Origin: Tetraselmis striata
Taxonomy: Eukaryota > Chlorophyta > Chlorodendrophyceae > Chlorodendrales > Chlorodendraceae
Direction: 5' to 3'
DNA length: 64,000 bases
Assembly: GCA_006384855.1 (NCBI GenBank)
Contig: VCJN01003041.1
Coordinates: 62,001-126,000 of the forward strand
Part shown: piece by piece, positions 11,961-23,740 of the stretch
Layout: every line of letters begins with the position of its first letter
Position numbering within the stretch: the stretch's first letter is position 1
Notes under the pieces: generated by a model
The model's database searches: none
Seen by the model: the letters and a program-made list of their open reading frames with translations, nothing else
Told to the model about the DNA's origin: nothing
Program-made: the position numbers and the translations under genes

Positions 11961-12580
11961 CAGCTGCACTTGTTGGGTGCGGGTTATCGAGGACGATGCC
12001 ACCCGCCAGGTGCAGCCTCTCTCAGTCTGCGCACATTGGCCGCCGTGCGTGTCATGGAGATGGTTCATGTACAAGTAGCGGGAAAGCAGGGCCGTAGCCG
12101 CGAGCGCCATGGCCGTGAACGGCTTGAACTGGTCGACGACGAAGGCTTCCCGCAGCTTGGGGTTCCCTCATGGGTCCTTCGCGATGCACACTTCCGAGGC
12201 GCGGTACAACTGATCCCGCGCCGCAGCGAGCCATGTCCCGCCGACTTCGCTAATAACCAAGCGTCCATCAAAAACCGGGGTATCGTCCGGCGCGTCTAAG
12301 AGAAAGAACTTCTAGTCCCAGAGAGCCTCTGCCCCGACGGTGAGGATGCCCGGTCCAGGTCTGTTCCGTGTCGAGAGCGACATACATGTTGATAATGTCG
12401 CTCTTGCGGGTTAGTTGCAACCACCCCGGCTCGGGATGCATGCACCCCCTCTCCGCCAAATGATGTATGGTCGAGGTAACGGGTGAACTTCCTAGGGACG
12501 CCGTCGTAATATACGGGCAGCTGGTCGGCCATATTGGGCGAGGAGAGGAATTGTGGATGGTGGGTAACGCCGGGTGACAA
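11960..12580 (-). pseudogene. Broken remnant of an unrecognised gene
   Basis: The minus strand has protein-like stretches such as MADQLPVYYDGVPRKFTRYL near 12,530 and YRASEVCIAKDP near 12,190. They lack a common open frame and have no splice signals that would explain it. Composition is coding-like, but I do not recognise the family. It may derive from a mobile or virus-like element. It looks broken in a few places. Confidence 0.3.
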
Positions 12581-12639
12581 CGGCGGGTGGGTGCTGGTTC
12601 AGTAGCTGGGTTTATTGGGTTCGGTAGCTGGGATGGCGA

Positions 12640-13810
12640 CGACATAATTCATCAATCACCGATCGTCGCGACGAGATACTCATGACGACGACGCCCCGCC
12701 TTCTCTGTACCCTGTAGTACAAATAAGATACTCGTCGTTCAAGTACCGGTACCTCGCATACCTGCGCTCGTACATCAGTTATCATTATTTTAATATATCA
12801 CGACTCGCGTAACATATATATGAGTTCTCGCTATATATTTTATCAGAAATTCTGAATTACTGATGCTACCAGGTACTACTACACTACTGTAAAGGATTGC
12901 AACCGCGCAGGTGCTCCTGATACTATACGTGAGTAGATTTTCTTTGCCAGGGTACCCAGGTACTGCTCGCCGGCGCCAAAAGTCGCCGGCGCGAAAAATG
13001 CTTGCGCGCTCGCGGCGTCCTGATGCGGCTATGCTGATGCGTGTGCTGATGTGTCATACAGCCGCAGCAGCACCGCCGTACTGCCGCAGCATCGGGCGAG
13101 CACTTGCGTGTCAATGTCGGCGTGCGGTCGGGCGGGGTGACTCTGGCCTTGGAAAAGGTAGCGACTACATGACGTCATACTCACGCCTTAGACGCAATAT
13201 CTGGAATCAACAGCAGCTCGATCAGCCGAGACGACAGGACGCCAAGAGGCGTCGCACCACACTCTCACGAGCGACCGTGCAGTTCCCGCCGCCCCCACCT
13301 CGTACTTCTCTGCGTTGCCCTGTCGGGCACGCTCCCAAGACAGCACCTCCGCCAGGTGCGCAACTACCTGTACTCTTACACAGCGTCCGGCTAAACGACG
13401 ACGGCGCCGCCCGTCCCAGGCTGCAGCCAGATCAGAGCGGTCGGCCGGCGCGTTCACCGTCGTCAGCGCTGCGAAGATCAACCGACACAACGAGCATAGC
13501 CTGCGTCACCTGCGCCGCCCCTGGGCATGTTTTTTTGTGTTCGACGAAAGAAAATAATTGCTGCTTTATGACCCGCCGTGTCGTCGCTTTCCAGCAATTC
13601 GGTAGTATCTCGTGGCCGCGCCAGTCGCTGCTTCCGCCAGAGGCTCTCGTGCTACGGCAAGGTGCCGTTGCGAGTTGCTCCCAGTAGGCCGCCGACGCTG
13701 AAGCGAGCTGCAGCGCAGCGAAGTGAGCTGCAGCGCAGCGTTGCATGGAAGCGGCAGCGGCAGGCTGTGAGACTGACTCTCGCTGTCGTGGTGCAGCCGA
13801 GCAGGGCAAA
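12640..13810. promoter_or_regulatory. Upstream region of the ATP-citrate lyase gene
   Basis: An AT-rich stretch (about 12,770-12,900, with several TATATA runs) gives way to a GC-rich stretch from about 12,960. No start-proximal TATA box is obvious near 13,811. Frames on both strands across 12,911-13,690 are long but lack domain features, and GC-richness explains them. The promoter role is inferred from position only. Confidence 0.3.
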
Positions 13811-14005
13811 ATGGTGCTCAAGGACGGCAATCTGTTTTCCAATACCACGCAGTGCCTGTTTTACAACTACAAGCCCAAGCCGGCGCAGCGCATGCTGGAC
13901 TTCGACTTTCTCTGCGGTGCGTCCGGACCGCTGGGCGAGCATTGTAGGAGGCGAAGGTCATAGTGCGGAGCTCGGGTGGTCTACTGCGGGGTGTTTTTTT
14001 TTTTT

Positions 14006-14036
<31 letters not shown>

Positions 14037-17000
14037 GGTGGGGAGGGGCAATGACTATTCTCACCACATCTTGCTAGGCGGACCTCCGCCAGCTACCTTG
14101 CACATAGTACTTTAGTCCATTGGCGCACGTATATGTCGATGAGCAGGACACGGGTGCTGCACGTCCGCAATGCAGCTGCTCGCCAGCTCCAGGCTGCACA
14201 AACCGACTCCTTCCCATCTCGTGCCCACTTGCGCCTCCTGTATGCACGCACTGTGCCTTCAGTGCACGTCACTCTGACCGCGCGGCACTCTCTGCGCAGG
14301 CCGGAGCACCCCTTCCATTGCATGTGTCGTCACTCCAGGTTCCAAGGGCGGGTTCCAGCGGTTGTTCTTTGGCAGTGAGGAGATTGCCGTGCCAGTCCGT
14401 GGAAGGTGAAGAAGTGTTTTCCTCCCCTTCCTCTATCCTCACACACACTGACACACACACACACACAACGGCTGACGGAATGGAGGGGCATCGTAGCGCT
14501 CATCCATCGCCAAGGATCCCGCTGACACGCTCTCCTCTGTCCATCTGACTTGGATCTGACTGTCTGGTCCTGTCCCACCGCAGCATTGAGGAGGCTGCCA
14601 AAGAGTTTCCACAGGCAGATGTCTTTGTCAACTTTGCATCCCAACGCAGTGCGGCTGATTCGTCCTACGAGGCCCTGCAGCAGCCTTCCATTCGCACTAT
14701 TGCTGTCATTGCAGAGGGCGTGCCTGAGCGGGTACGTTGAGTAAGCTACGATAACACGGCAGCATCATGCCTGCTTCTCATCCTGGCCATTGCCCTTCTC
14801 CACTGGATTAATTCCTGTGTTACGGCGGGCCCTGCAGGACTCCAAGAGGCTCATTGCCTATGCCATCAAGCACAACAAGGTCGTGATCGGCCCTGCCACA
14901 GTGGGCGGCATGCAGGTATGCCTGCCCCTCCGCCCTCTGAAGACAACACCACCGTGCTGTTGTTTGGCAGACCGGGATGCCCATGGCCACCCGGCCCTTT
15001 CAAGCTGGCTGTTGAATGCCGTACTCACAGGCCGGAGCCTTCAAGATCGGGGACACCGCAGGCACCCTGGACAACATCATTGCCTGCAAGCTGTACCGCC
15101 CTGGTGCGAGTGCATGCAACGCTGACGTGCAGTCCCCCGCCCATTGTGGTGATCACATACGGTGCGGGTTGATAAGTTTCCCGAGCGTCTGCTTGTGTCC
15201 GCAGGGAGCGTTGGATTTGTATCCAAGTCAGGTGGCATGTCGAATGAGATGTACAGCGTGATATCGCGCACCACCGATGGGATATACGAGGGCATTGCCA
15301 TCGGCGGCGACTCGCTCCCAGGCTCCACCCTCTCGGACCACTGCATCCGCTACCAGCAGATCCCGCAGATCAAGCTCATTGTGGTGCTGGGCGAGCTGGG
15401 CGGCTTGGATGAGTACACATTGGTGGAAGCTCTGCAGAAGAAGCAGGTGAGTCTGCCTACATGGCCAAGCCAAGCAGCCGATCAGGATTCCCACATCTGA
15501 ACTGACCACGTCAGAGGCCACACACTGCTGGCAGGGCCATCTGCATCGGTGCCGTGCGGCTAAGTCAGTAGCAATAACCACTGCTCCCATCCTGCCGTGT
15601 ACGACACCATTCTAACTTGGCGCCATTGCCACCGGACTTGCAGGTCACCAAGCCCGTGGTTGCCTGGGTGAGCGGGACCTGCGCCACAATGTTCAAGAGC
15701 GAGGTTCAGTTCGGACACGCGGTGCGCCTTCTAGTCCCTGCGGCCTCTTCCACACCATACCATCCGCCATTCGCCACATCCTCCAGCAGCGACCAGTGCT
15801 GAAGATCACCCCTCTGTGATTTTGTGCAGGGAGCCAAGAGTGGAGGCAAGATGGACTCCGCCCAAGAGAAGAACGCTGCCCTGCGGTACATGCCGAAAAT
15901 TCATGACCCACTACCACCATATTTGCTAAGTGTGCCTGTCTCTCTGGTATTGGACACCATGAATGTGTGGAGAACATTACACTTTTAGACAACTGGCCCT
16001 TGGGTGTATATAATGGGTGCATGGTTGCTGAACCGTTTGGCTGTTTGTGTCATAGAGCGGCAGGTGCCATGGTGCCGGACTCCTTTGAAGGCCTCGAGTT
16101 TATGGTCAAGGTACACTCTGCGCTCGCCCGGAGTCCCCTTCCCATTACAGGCAGCTCTGGCCGCAGTAGAGCTGTAAAGTGAAGCTCAAGGACTACAGAA
16201 GGGGCCCGTCATCTTCACCCAGCTTCACTCGCACAAGCAGACAGTAGAATAGCAACTAGCCCGCATTTGCCCCCCCCCCCCCCCCCTTTGAGCCAAAATA
16301 TTGAGCTTTTCACTCCGGTTGCCAACTCCAGAAAGCGTACGAGCGACTGGTGGAGAGTCACACCATCACACCACAGATGGAGCCAGCGCCCCCGACAGTG
16401 CCTATGGACCTGTCTGTGGCCATCGCCAAGGGCATCGTTCGCACCCCCACCCACATCGTGTCCACCATTTCAGATGACCGCGGCGAAGAGCCTCACTACG
16501 GCCCCGTGGGCATGAGCGAGCTCATTGAAAAGGACTGCTCCATCGGCGACGTGAGTCTCTGTCTGAGTTGCGGTTTGGGTGGATATCTTTCTCACTTCCG
16601 AGTGGGTGCTTCGAATCTGCATGCCGATGCGTTGAGTGCAGCACTGATTTCCTTACTGTATCTTCTGCGCATGCAGGTGATCTCGTTGCTGTGGTTCAAG
16701 CGCCAGCTTCCGAAATACGCCACCAAGTTCATCGAGCTGTATGCGCCCTGGCCCCATGCGCAGCGGGGACCATTGTCCTGTGTTTTATGCTCTCCTTCCG
16801 CCCTCGCCATCCCGGCGCTTCCGACACGTTGGGAATGGCGTAGTCGAACTGACTTTTACCCCGGTGTGTACGATATGCTTGTCACAGGTGCGTCATGATG
16901 TGCGCTGATCACGGCCCGTGCGTGTCTGGCGCTCACAACGCCATCGTGGCGTCCAGGGCAGGCAAGGACATTGTGTCCTCCCTGTGCAGCGGCCTCCTGA

Positions 17001-19025
17001 CCATCGGTGCGCCTCGCTCCTGCCATTAGTGACTACTCTCGTCCACACAACTTTCACCTGTGCACTGCTAGCTTGCGGATTCTGCCAGACACTCACCACG
17101 CCACCTACTGCTCTGGCCATGCTTGCCAGGCCCCCGCTTTGGAGGCGCTATTGATGACGCTGCTCGCTACTTCCGGGAGGCAGTTTCCCAAGTATGATGG
17201 CCAGCCCCCCCTGCAGCATCTCACAAGCATGTGGCATATCCGAGCATGTCATCATCCAGCTCAGGCTTTGCCAGACAGATGTAGAATATTGGCAATTGAA
17301 TCCCCCAGGGCCTGGCCGCGGACGACTTTGTGGAGGGCATGAAGAAGAAGGGGCTGCGCGTCGCCGGCATCGGCCACCGCATCAAGAACAAGGACAACCG
17401 CGACAAGCGCGTAGAGCTGCTTCAAAAGTACGCCAGTGAGGTGTGTCTTGCTCAGTCCTCTCCCATTGGGTGTGTTTTGGTGCGTCTACGTGTTGAAGCA
17501 ACAACGCGACCCCCCTCGTGCTGGGAGTACTCTGGAAGCAATTGCCTCCCGGAAGCAGCCGCCACAAAAGTATAAGACAGCCCATAGTTGCTACAGGGAC
17601 ACTTTTCAGCGCATTGCTGATTGGCTTTTGGGGTAGGCCGACTCCCAACCAGCAGGCGCTGCTAGGTGCCTGCAGGCCTATTTGTGTGTGTAGGTCCAGG
17701 GGTACCGCACGCATATCTGGCTTTGTGTGGCTGAGAGATGGGACCGCAGCATGATGCCTTCCGGGTGTTTGCCATCGCTCATCGTCTTAAGCTGCGAGAA
17801 GTCGGGTAGCGCACTCTGGTTGTCGGGATGATATGAGAGGGTGGCAAGTATGATAAGCGAGCTGCTTCGCCTATTCCTCCAGTCGAGAATGGACATGATC
17901 TGTGTGTGGGTGTGTCTGTGTTGCGCAATGTTGGCCCCACAAGTGCGGGCTCGCCCAGACTGCACATGTTGCAACCCCGTCCTTTGGTGGGGGGGGGGGG
18001 GGGGGGGGGCGGGGGGATTGATGAAGAGTCAAAAAGTCCTGTCAAGCCCCGCTGCATGCCAAGTAGGGTTTTGGCTTTTGGGTTTGTCTTGAAGTGGTGT
18101 GGTGTCGACTGCAGAACTTTCCGAGCACACCCCACTTGGACTTTGCGGTCACTGTGGAGGAGTACACTCTGCAGAAGAGCGCCAACCTGGTCTGCGCCTG
18201 GCCACCATATGCTCGCTTTTGAACAGCGCACCGCTAAAAGCGCCGAGCTGCCTGCATGAGAGGTCTGATCATCCCCTGTCTGCCAGGCGCATCTGACTGG
18301 AAGCATGCATCGCCCTGCCAGGTTCTGAACGTTGACGGCTGCATCGGCGCCCTCTTCCTCGATCTTCTCTCCTCTTGCGGGCATTTCTCTCCTGTATGGC
18401 CACCGGCTACACCATTAACACCCTCCCTCCCATTTCACGGTTCCGGGTTGTTGTGGCTTTCTCTCCGTGACCGCACATGCAAATAACGCACCGCATCATG
18501 TGCTTCAAATATATCTTCAGCTGCGCGGCCGTTGCATAGCCTTTGCTCATGGCAGTGACACCACAACATATTGTTTCCAATCCAGGATGACATCAAGAGC
18601 ATCATCGACATTGGATACCTCAACGGCCTCTTCGTGCTTGCCCGCTCCATTGGCTTGATCGGTGCGCACGTAGCGCGCACCACTGAATTTGCAGCTATTT
18701 TGTTGGAGGGATTACTGCGTGCCTTTTACATCAGGGAAGGTTTGAATAAGCCAGGTGAATTCGGCTGCTTTGAGATTTTTGGTGGTGTTCGTAATTGGCG
18801 TGGATTCGCTGCACGCAGGACATTCGCTGGACCAGAAGCGGCTGAAGGAGCCGCTGTACAGGTATGGCCGTGTACCGTGCTCGCCAGCTATATGGGGCAA
18901 CTCTGGGCCTGTGCCGTAGATAAGTCCTCATGTTGCAACGATTGGCAACAGATTCCCATCTCTCATTCTGCGACTTCACGAATGTTTGCAGGCACCCATG
19001 GGAAGATGTGCTCTACACTACCTAA
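13811..19025 (+). CDS. ACLB: ATP-citrate lyase subunit B
   Basis: Eighteen exons were read by eye and join in phase: 13811-13916, 14339-14405, 14584-14731, 14837-14915, 15031-15103, 15205-15446, 15644-15721, 15830-15885, 16056-16110, 16332-16550, 16677-16738, 16888-17006, 17130-17182, 17309-17440, 18115-18189, 18322-18393, 18586-18661, 18819-18861, with a final exon 18992-19025 (TAA). The protein is about 600 residues, as in plants. It opens [20 protein letters not shown]. It has the CoA-ligase part ([28 protein letters not shown], and [21 protein letters not shown]), then the citrate-synthase-like lid ([48 protein letters not shown], and [20 protein letters not shown]). It ends [10 protein letters not shown]. 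With subunit A (not in this window) it cleaves citrate to acetyl-CoA and oxaloacetate in the cytosol. The split AB form is that of plants, green algae and fungi. Introns are mostly 90-430 bp; intron 14 is about 670 bp and holds a poly(dG) run. Confidence 0.93.
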
Positions 19026-20540
19026 AAGCGACCTGGAGAGCCTCACAGTGCCGATCCAACAGCCCAGCCAACAGCATTCAAGCCAGCATCCACCAAGGCA
19101 CCGAGACAATGCGTCATCAACATTGCGTGCCCATGCATGCGCTCCGTGGAGGGAACCAGAAAACCACCTTGTAAATGCGCCTCCAGTTGTAGGCTGCCCG
19201 TCAGCCATTGTCCGCTTGCCAAATGCTGTGTATTCCACTTCTTTAACTCCATCCCCATGACATCATGTACTGAACTGTGCCCGACGGCTTCGCTATGCTG
19301 CCGCGGTATTTGTGCTACTGTAACCAACTGCTGCTACTGATGATTCCGCATAACCTTGACGTGATCCATGATTCCCGGTGTAATTATGAACTCTGGAGGC
19401 TGTGTAGATAGTGTGCAGATTGCACATTGGCTGTGCAGCACTGCAGCAACAGGTACACACGTTGGTATGCAGGACACCTTGGTACATTGCTGCATCTTGC
19501 CGTCAACACGTACTCGTATGTGACGACCCGCGCAGCGCAGCGCTAGAAATGACAATTAAATAATAAAGACACGGCTGTGCATGCCTTCAAGGCAGGCCGC
19601 GGGAATGCGGACAGCGTTGCGCGGTCGTCGCAGTCGCTGCTCGTGTGTGTATTGATACTTCGCCGTCGTGATGATGCAGACTAAACCAGTAGCAGGTCAC
19701 GCACGCGCCGCCGGGTAGTTCCAAGCGTGTGCGCTGTATACTGTATATACACAAATCCACATACATCTTTGCACATTGAAATCCGCGCAGCATATCCTCG
19801 CCTTGGCGCCCAAGCCACGAGGCCATGGAGCCATGTAATGCTAAACCCCGATTTTCCCAGTGTTAAGCCCCTAGGTCACTGTAAAGGTGTTGCCCGTAAT
19901 GTTAAGCGGCCAATTTGTGTCCCCACCCCCCCCCCCCCCCCCCCGCCTCACTATAGGGGCGGGGTGTCACATAAACAGGGGTGTCACTGTGGCGGTGGTC
20001 AAATCTGCTTACCACAGGACAAAAATTCCGCCCCCGCCATACATTGTGACTAGAAGGGTAGTGTCACTATATACGGTGTCACTATGGGGGGGGGGGGGGG
20101 GGGGGGGGTGTTGTCGTTGTAACACAGCTACTGACAACGTGACGGAAGGAGGCAGGGTTTGGAAACGAAAGAGGATGACCGGAAGCTTGCTTTGAGCTGT
20201 AGTTACACTATATGTGTTCCCTACTATGGTTAGAGATGGCAGGCCCTAAGAGCAACCCAGTCTGGGCGGTGAAGAGCAGCAGATTAGCACGTTGTGATCA
20301 ATTTCAATTTCATTGTTCTACTTGCAGCAACCATCAAATACGCGAAGTCTGTCTTTGCATGTGCATCTGCGTCGTTGTCTTCACCATATTTTTTGTGCTA
20401 TGATTTATTTTTTCTAGATTGGGCAATGTTTCTCCGGACGGTCATGTTGTTATGAGTACATGAGTAGTAACTTTGTTCCAGACTTTGTCAACGCCGGCAT
20501 CATCAATCTATATATATTGATGTGCGCGTGCAACTACGAC
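19026..20540. other. Spacer with poly(dC)/poly(dG) runs
   Basis: This holds the 3' flank of the ATP-citrate lyase gene, then runs of C (19,923-19,944) and G (20,085-20,108). AT content rises from about 20,350. I see no gene or RNA. Confidence 0.4.
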
Positions 20541-20555
20541 CCGCGGTTCTGAACC

Positions 20556-21263
20556 TCAACTTTCACAATCCAATGTTTTACCCGTCCAAAATACCCTTTG
20601 GTGCTTGTTGTGATTGTGAACTGGGCGTATATGTGCGTTCTGAGAAATAGAGCGAGTCACCGATATGTAGAATGCCTCTGCGCTTTCAACCGGAACGTCC
20701 CGCCATGTCAAGTTGGTGTTGAACTCATTAAATTCATTATGTATGTTTCGAAATGCTTGCCATTTCGTGTCTGAGATTTCATCTTCCGTCAGAGTAGTGG
20801 CAAAAACGGAAGGCATGCCCAGCGAGTCGACGCATGTAATATAAATCCTGAGGCGCTTTCGATACCATGCTGGGGATCCGCCAGCTACTGTCAGTCTGTG
20901 GTATGGCATGCTGAACTACATGGGCATACACCCCTTACATAGTGGCAGACGGGTCTTGTCTTTGGTACTGTTTTATTTCACGGTGAATGTGCCCTTTTTT
21001 ATTTTTTATGTTTTTTTGAATAATAGTGTTCCGCATTTTTATATTTGCATCATGTTGGTGCAACATCAATAAGACGGCGCATTCAAAGTGTGGCACGTAA
21101 ATAGTGATTGAGTTCTTAGTCGGGTGTATGAAGACAGACTGGCGTCACCGTCATGATGCCCCTTTGCGGATGGGAATAAGTGCGGGAAGCATGAAGTCTC
21201 CATCGCTATCGGTGTACCTTGTACCCATGTCAGCAATGGATCGGCGTTGCGGTTGGCATGCAC
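20556..21263 (-). mobile_element. Helitron replicase fragment (N-terminal region)
   Basis: Reading the minus strand, a frame at 21263-21066 gives CFPHLFPSAKGHHDGDASLS followed by SYTRLRTQSLF, matching the Helitron-like N-terminal signature (FP.LFP.G.G...lS...Y.r.RL). A frame at 20909-20556 then gives SLGMPSVFATTLTEDEISDT, KWQAF and, further on, RSISQNAHI. This corresponds to the family's 'G.P.fF.TLt..e..W..l' block that precedes the HUH nuclease. The two blocks are in different frames and the HUH and helicase parts are not found, so this is a decayed fragment. The flanking 20.4-23.1 kb is more AT-rich than the rest of the window, in keeping with inserted DNA. Confidence 0.65.
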
Positions 21264-21289
21264 TACACTTTGCGACGCATCGTTAATTC

Positions 21290-23110
21290 GTGTATTCGCT
21301 ATGCCAAATCAACATATCTGATATTTACATCCGTGTTGACAACGTGATGATGGCTGAGCTGTACGTTACTCGTGTGCAGATTTCAGTTCCGATGACGTGC
21401 ATCGTCCCGGTGGTCAAGGGAATTGTAATCGACAGAACAGTCTTGCGCCGTTTCATTGCATGGCATAATGTGAGGATTGCGGCTGACGGCTTAGTGTAAA
21501 ATGTCTTCTATTATGCTTAGGTACACTACTAGGACGGTTAAATCTGCCATGTAAGGACCATACTATTTGTACAGAGAATTCATGTCGTACGAGTAGACAT
21601 CTATTCGAGGATGGACATGTCGGCCGTTTTTGTCACATGTTATCATATTGTCGTCGTTTGCAACTATAGATGCATTATTCAATGGACTTTCTTGCAGATT
21701 CCTGGCGTAGGAAATATTGAACTTTCTAGTCACTTTAATTTAAACATCCACAAGTGGGAGGTAGTGCAGCACGCTCAAGGGTGTCCGAGGAGTGAGATTG
21801 CACATGGATGTTTCAGTCGGCAATGGAATCACATATTGCCCGCGCAAATGTCACATTCCTCCGTCATGCAATCGTACGCTGCTCCTAGCTCCACACGGCA
21901 AAACTGTCGAACATGCACGTTCGAGTTGTAAAAATTAATACAGCTCCGACCCTTCCACAAATTGTAGGCTATCAATCAGCCATGCAGGTCGTGCGAGTCG
22001 CTACGTATACATGGATTAATGTAGTGGTCATGACTGTGTGTCCGCAGCAGGCGGGGCAGATTATCATATCCCTATACATAGACGCATCATGAAATTCCCA
22101 TGGGTTGTAAAAAACTCTCTATGCAGTCAAACAGCATGTTTGGAAATCCGTGATCCTCCCCGGTAAGCGGCAACGTACTTCGGCAGAAGGGCTGATACTT
22201 CCCGTGCAAAATGTGAAAGCGACGACTGATGAGGCAAATTATTATGTTGCTGTGCTCTATGTGCCTACGCAAAAAAAAAACATGGAGTGTTTTGCGCACA
22301 CATCTGTTGGGGTTGTGTTCTATACATTTTTGTTTGGAAAATTTCAACATTCTTTCAATGAATTTCAGTTGTTTGTCAGAGGTTTAGGAAGGTATGAGTA
22401 CTTTGTCGAACCACTCCGGGCTGAGTCAGTGTTCGAATTTCTGTCAATGGATTTCTGTTGTTCGTTGTGGAGGTTTAAGCAGGTATGGGTGCTTTGCCCA
22501 GCCATTCATGGCTGACATCAGTTTATAGGTCAATGAAAACACATCACAACAAACTGTCCGTGCACTACCTAATGCGGGATATCCAGGGGCGCGACACCCA
22601 GATTTTCCGGCATGTGTCCGGGGCGGGGTCGTCAAGCATGTCAAGAGGGTGCCTTGCCGAAGGGCACACAGCAGATGCTCACTCCTGGCTACAACACCGG
22701 CGTGCCTTTCCCAAGGGCACGAAAGGCCCGGCCCGCAAAATATGTAGATACATGCAGCACCGCACCGTATTAACTGAGTGGGAAATCGAGCAAGCAAGTC
22801 AGGGGCCGGCGAAGCCCTTATACCTGATGGAAAAGAACTTCGGTTTTTTAATATTTCAGAGACATCGTCAAGGCGCGCAACCTCATGCCTACAAAGCCAT
22901 ACTCAAGGCACGACGCTCACACATGCGAGGCTCGTATATTTCACAGTTTTCATCGTCGAATTTCACACGTCGTGGTTTGTGGTTTGTCATGAAGACAACA
23001 GCCTCGGCATTTTGCCTGGTTGATCTACATATCGTGCAATCCCGTGAGACACGAAGCCCCCACATCAAACTAGTTTGTCAAAAACTTGATGAGCGAAAAA
23101 CTTGATAGTC
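21290..23110. other. AT-richer stretch, likely remains of the inserted element
   Basis: Several frames of 60-200 codons occur on both strands (for example 22,150-22,515 plus and 22,485-23,105 plus), but none shows a recognised motif. Base composition matches the adjacent Helitron fragment better than the GC-rich flanks. I can say no more. Confidence 0.3.
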
Positions 23111-23465
23111 GTATATGTATGAAACGCAACGACGCAACGATGCCACGACACGCAAACGTAACGATGTATGAAAAGGCACGTCTGTAATTACGCCACATGT
23201 ATGTATACGCAAAGTTGTATCGTAGCCTTCTATTTATTCGCACGTCGTAAGCGGGCGGGTGGCCATCGTGGCCATCGTAGTGAGCATTGTCAAAAATCGG
23301 CCAGCTCTTGTCTGCGTGGCGCCGCCGTTTCTCCTTGCTCATCAACATGGCACATGCAGACAACGTTCTTGGCGGGGTCGCGTCCGCGCGTGCGGCACGT
23401 GATGGTACTCCTGCGCCTGCGTCGCGTCGCTCGTCGGCATGTGTTGCTATGACCCGGGTCATTGG

Positions 23466-23612
23466 CTGCAAGCGGGAGGGAGCCAAAACGCGAGCAAAAA
23501 GGTAATGTATCACGCGCACCGTGTTTTGGCTCTGTTTTTGAGCCCTAATCCGAGCAAAGTGAGCCAAATCTCGTTATACCGAAAAGGACGAATTTAGGGT
23601 TTCGTACAGTTG
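23466..23612 (+). repeat. Left terminal inverted repeat of the first MULE
   Basis: Matches the reverse complement of 39,787-39,895 with a perfect 23 nt core starting at 23,482 and several ordered shorter blocks, separated by small indels. The transposase ATG lies about 130 bp inside the inner edge. Confidence 0.75.
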
Positions 23613-23740
23613 CATTAAGTACTGGGATCATGGCGCTGGCACGACCGCGGCTTCTAGATTGTGTCGTCAACGGTTTTCGCAACGGGAGGCATCACTCGCC
23701 ACACCCGTGCCGCGCCCCATAGGCCTCCTACCTTATAGCC

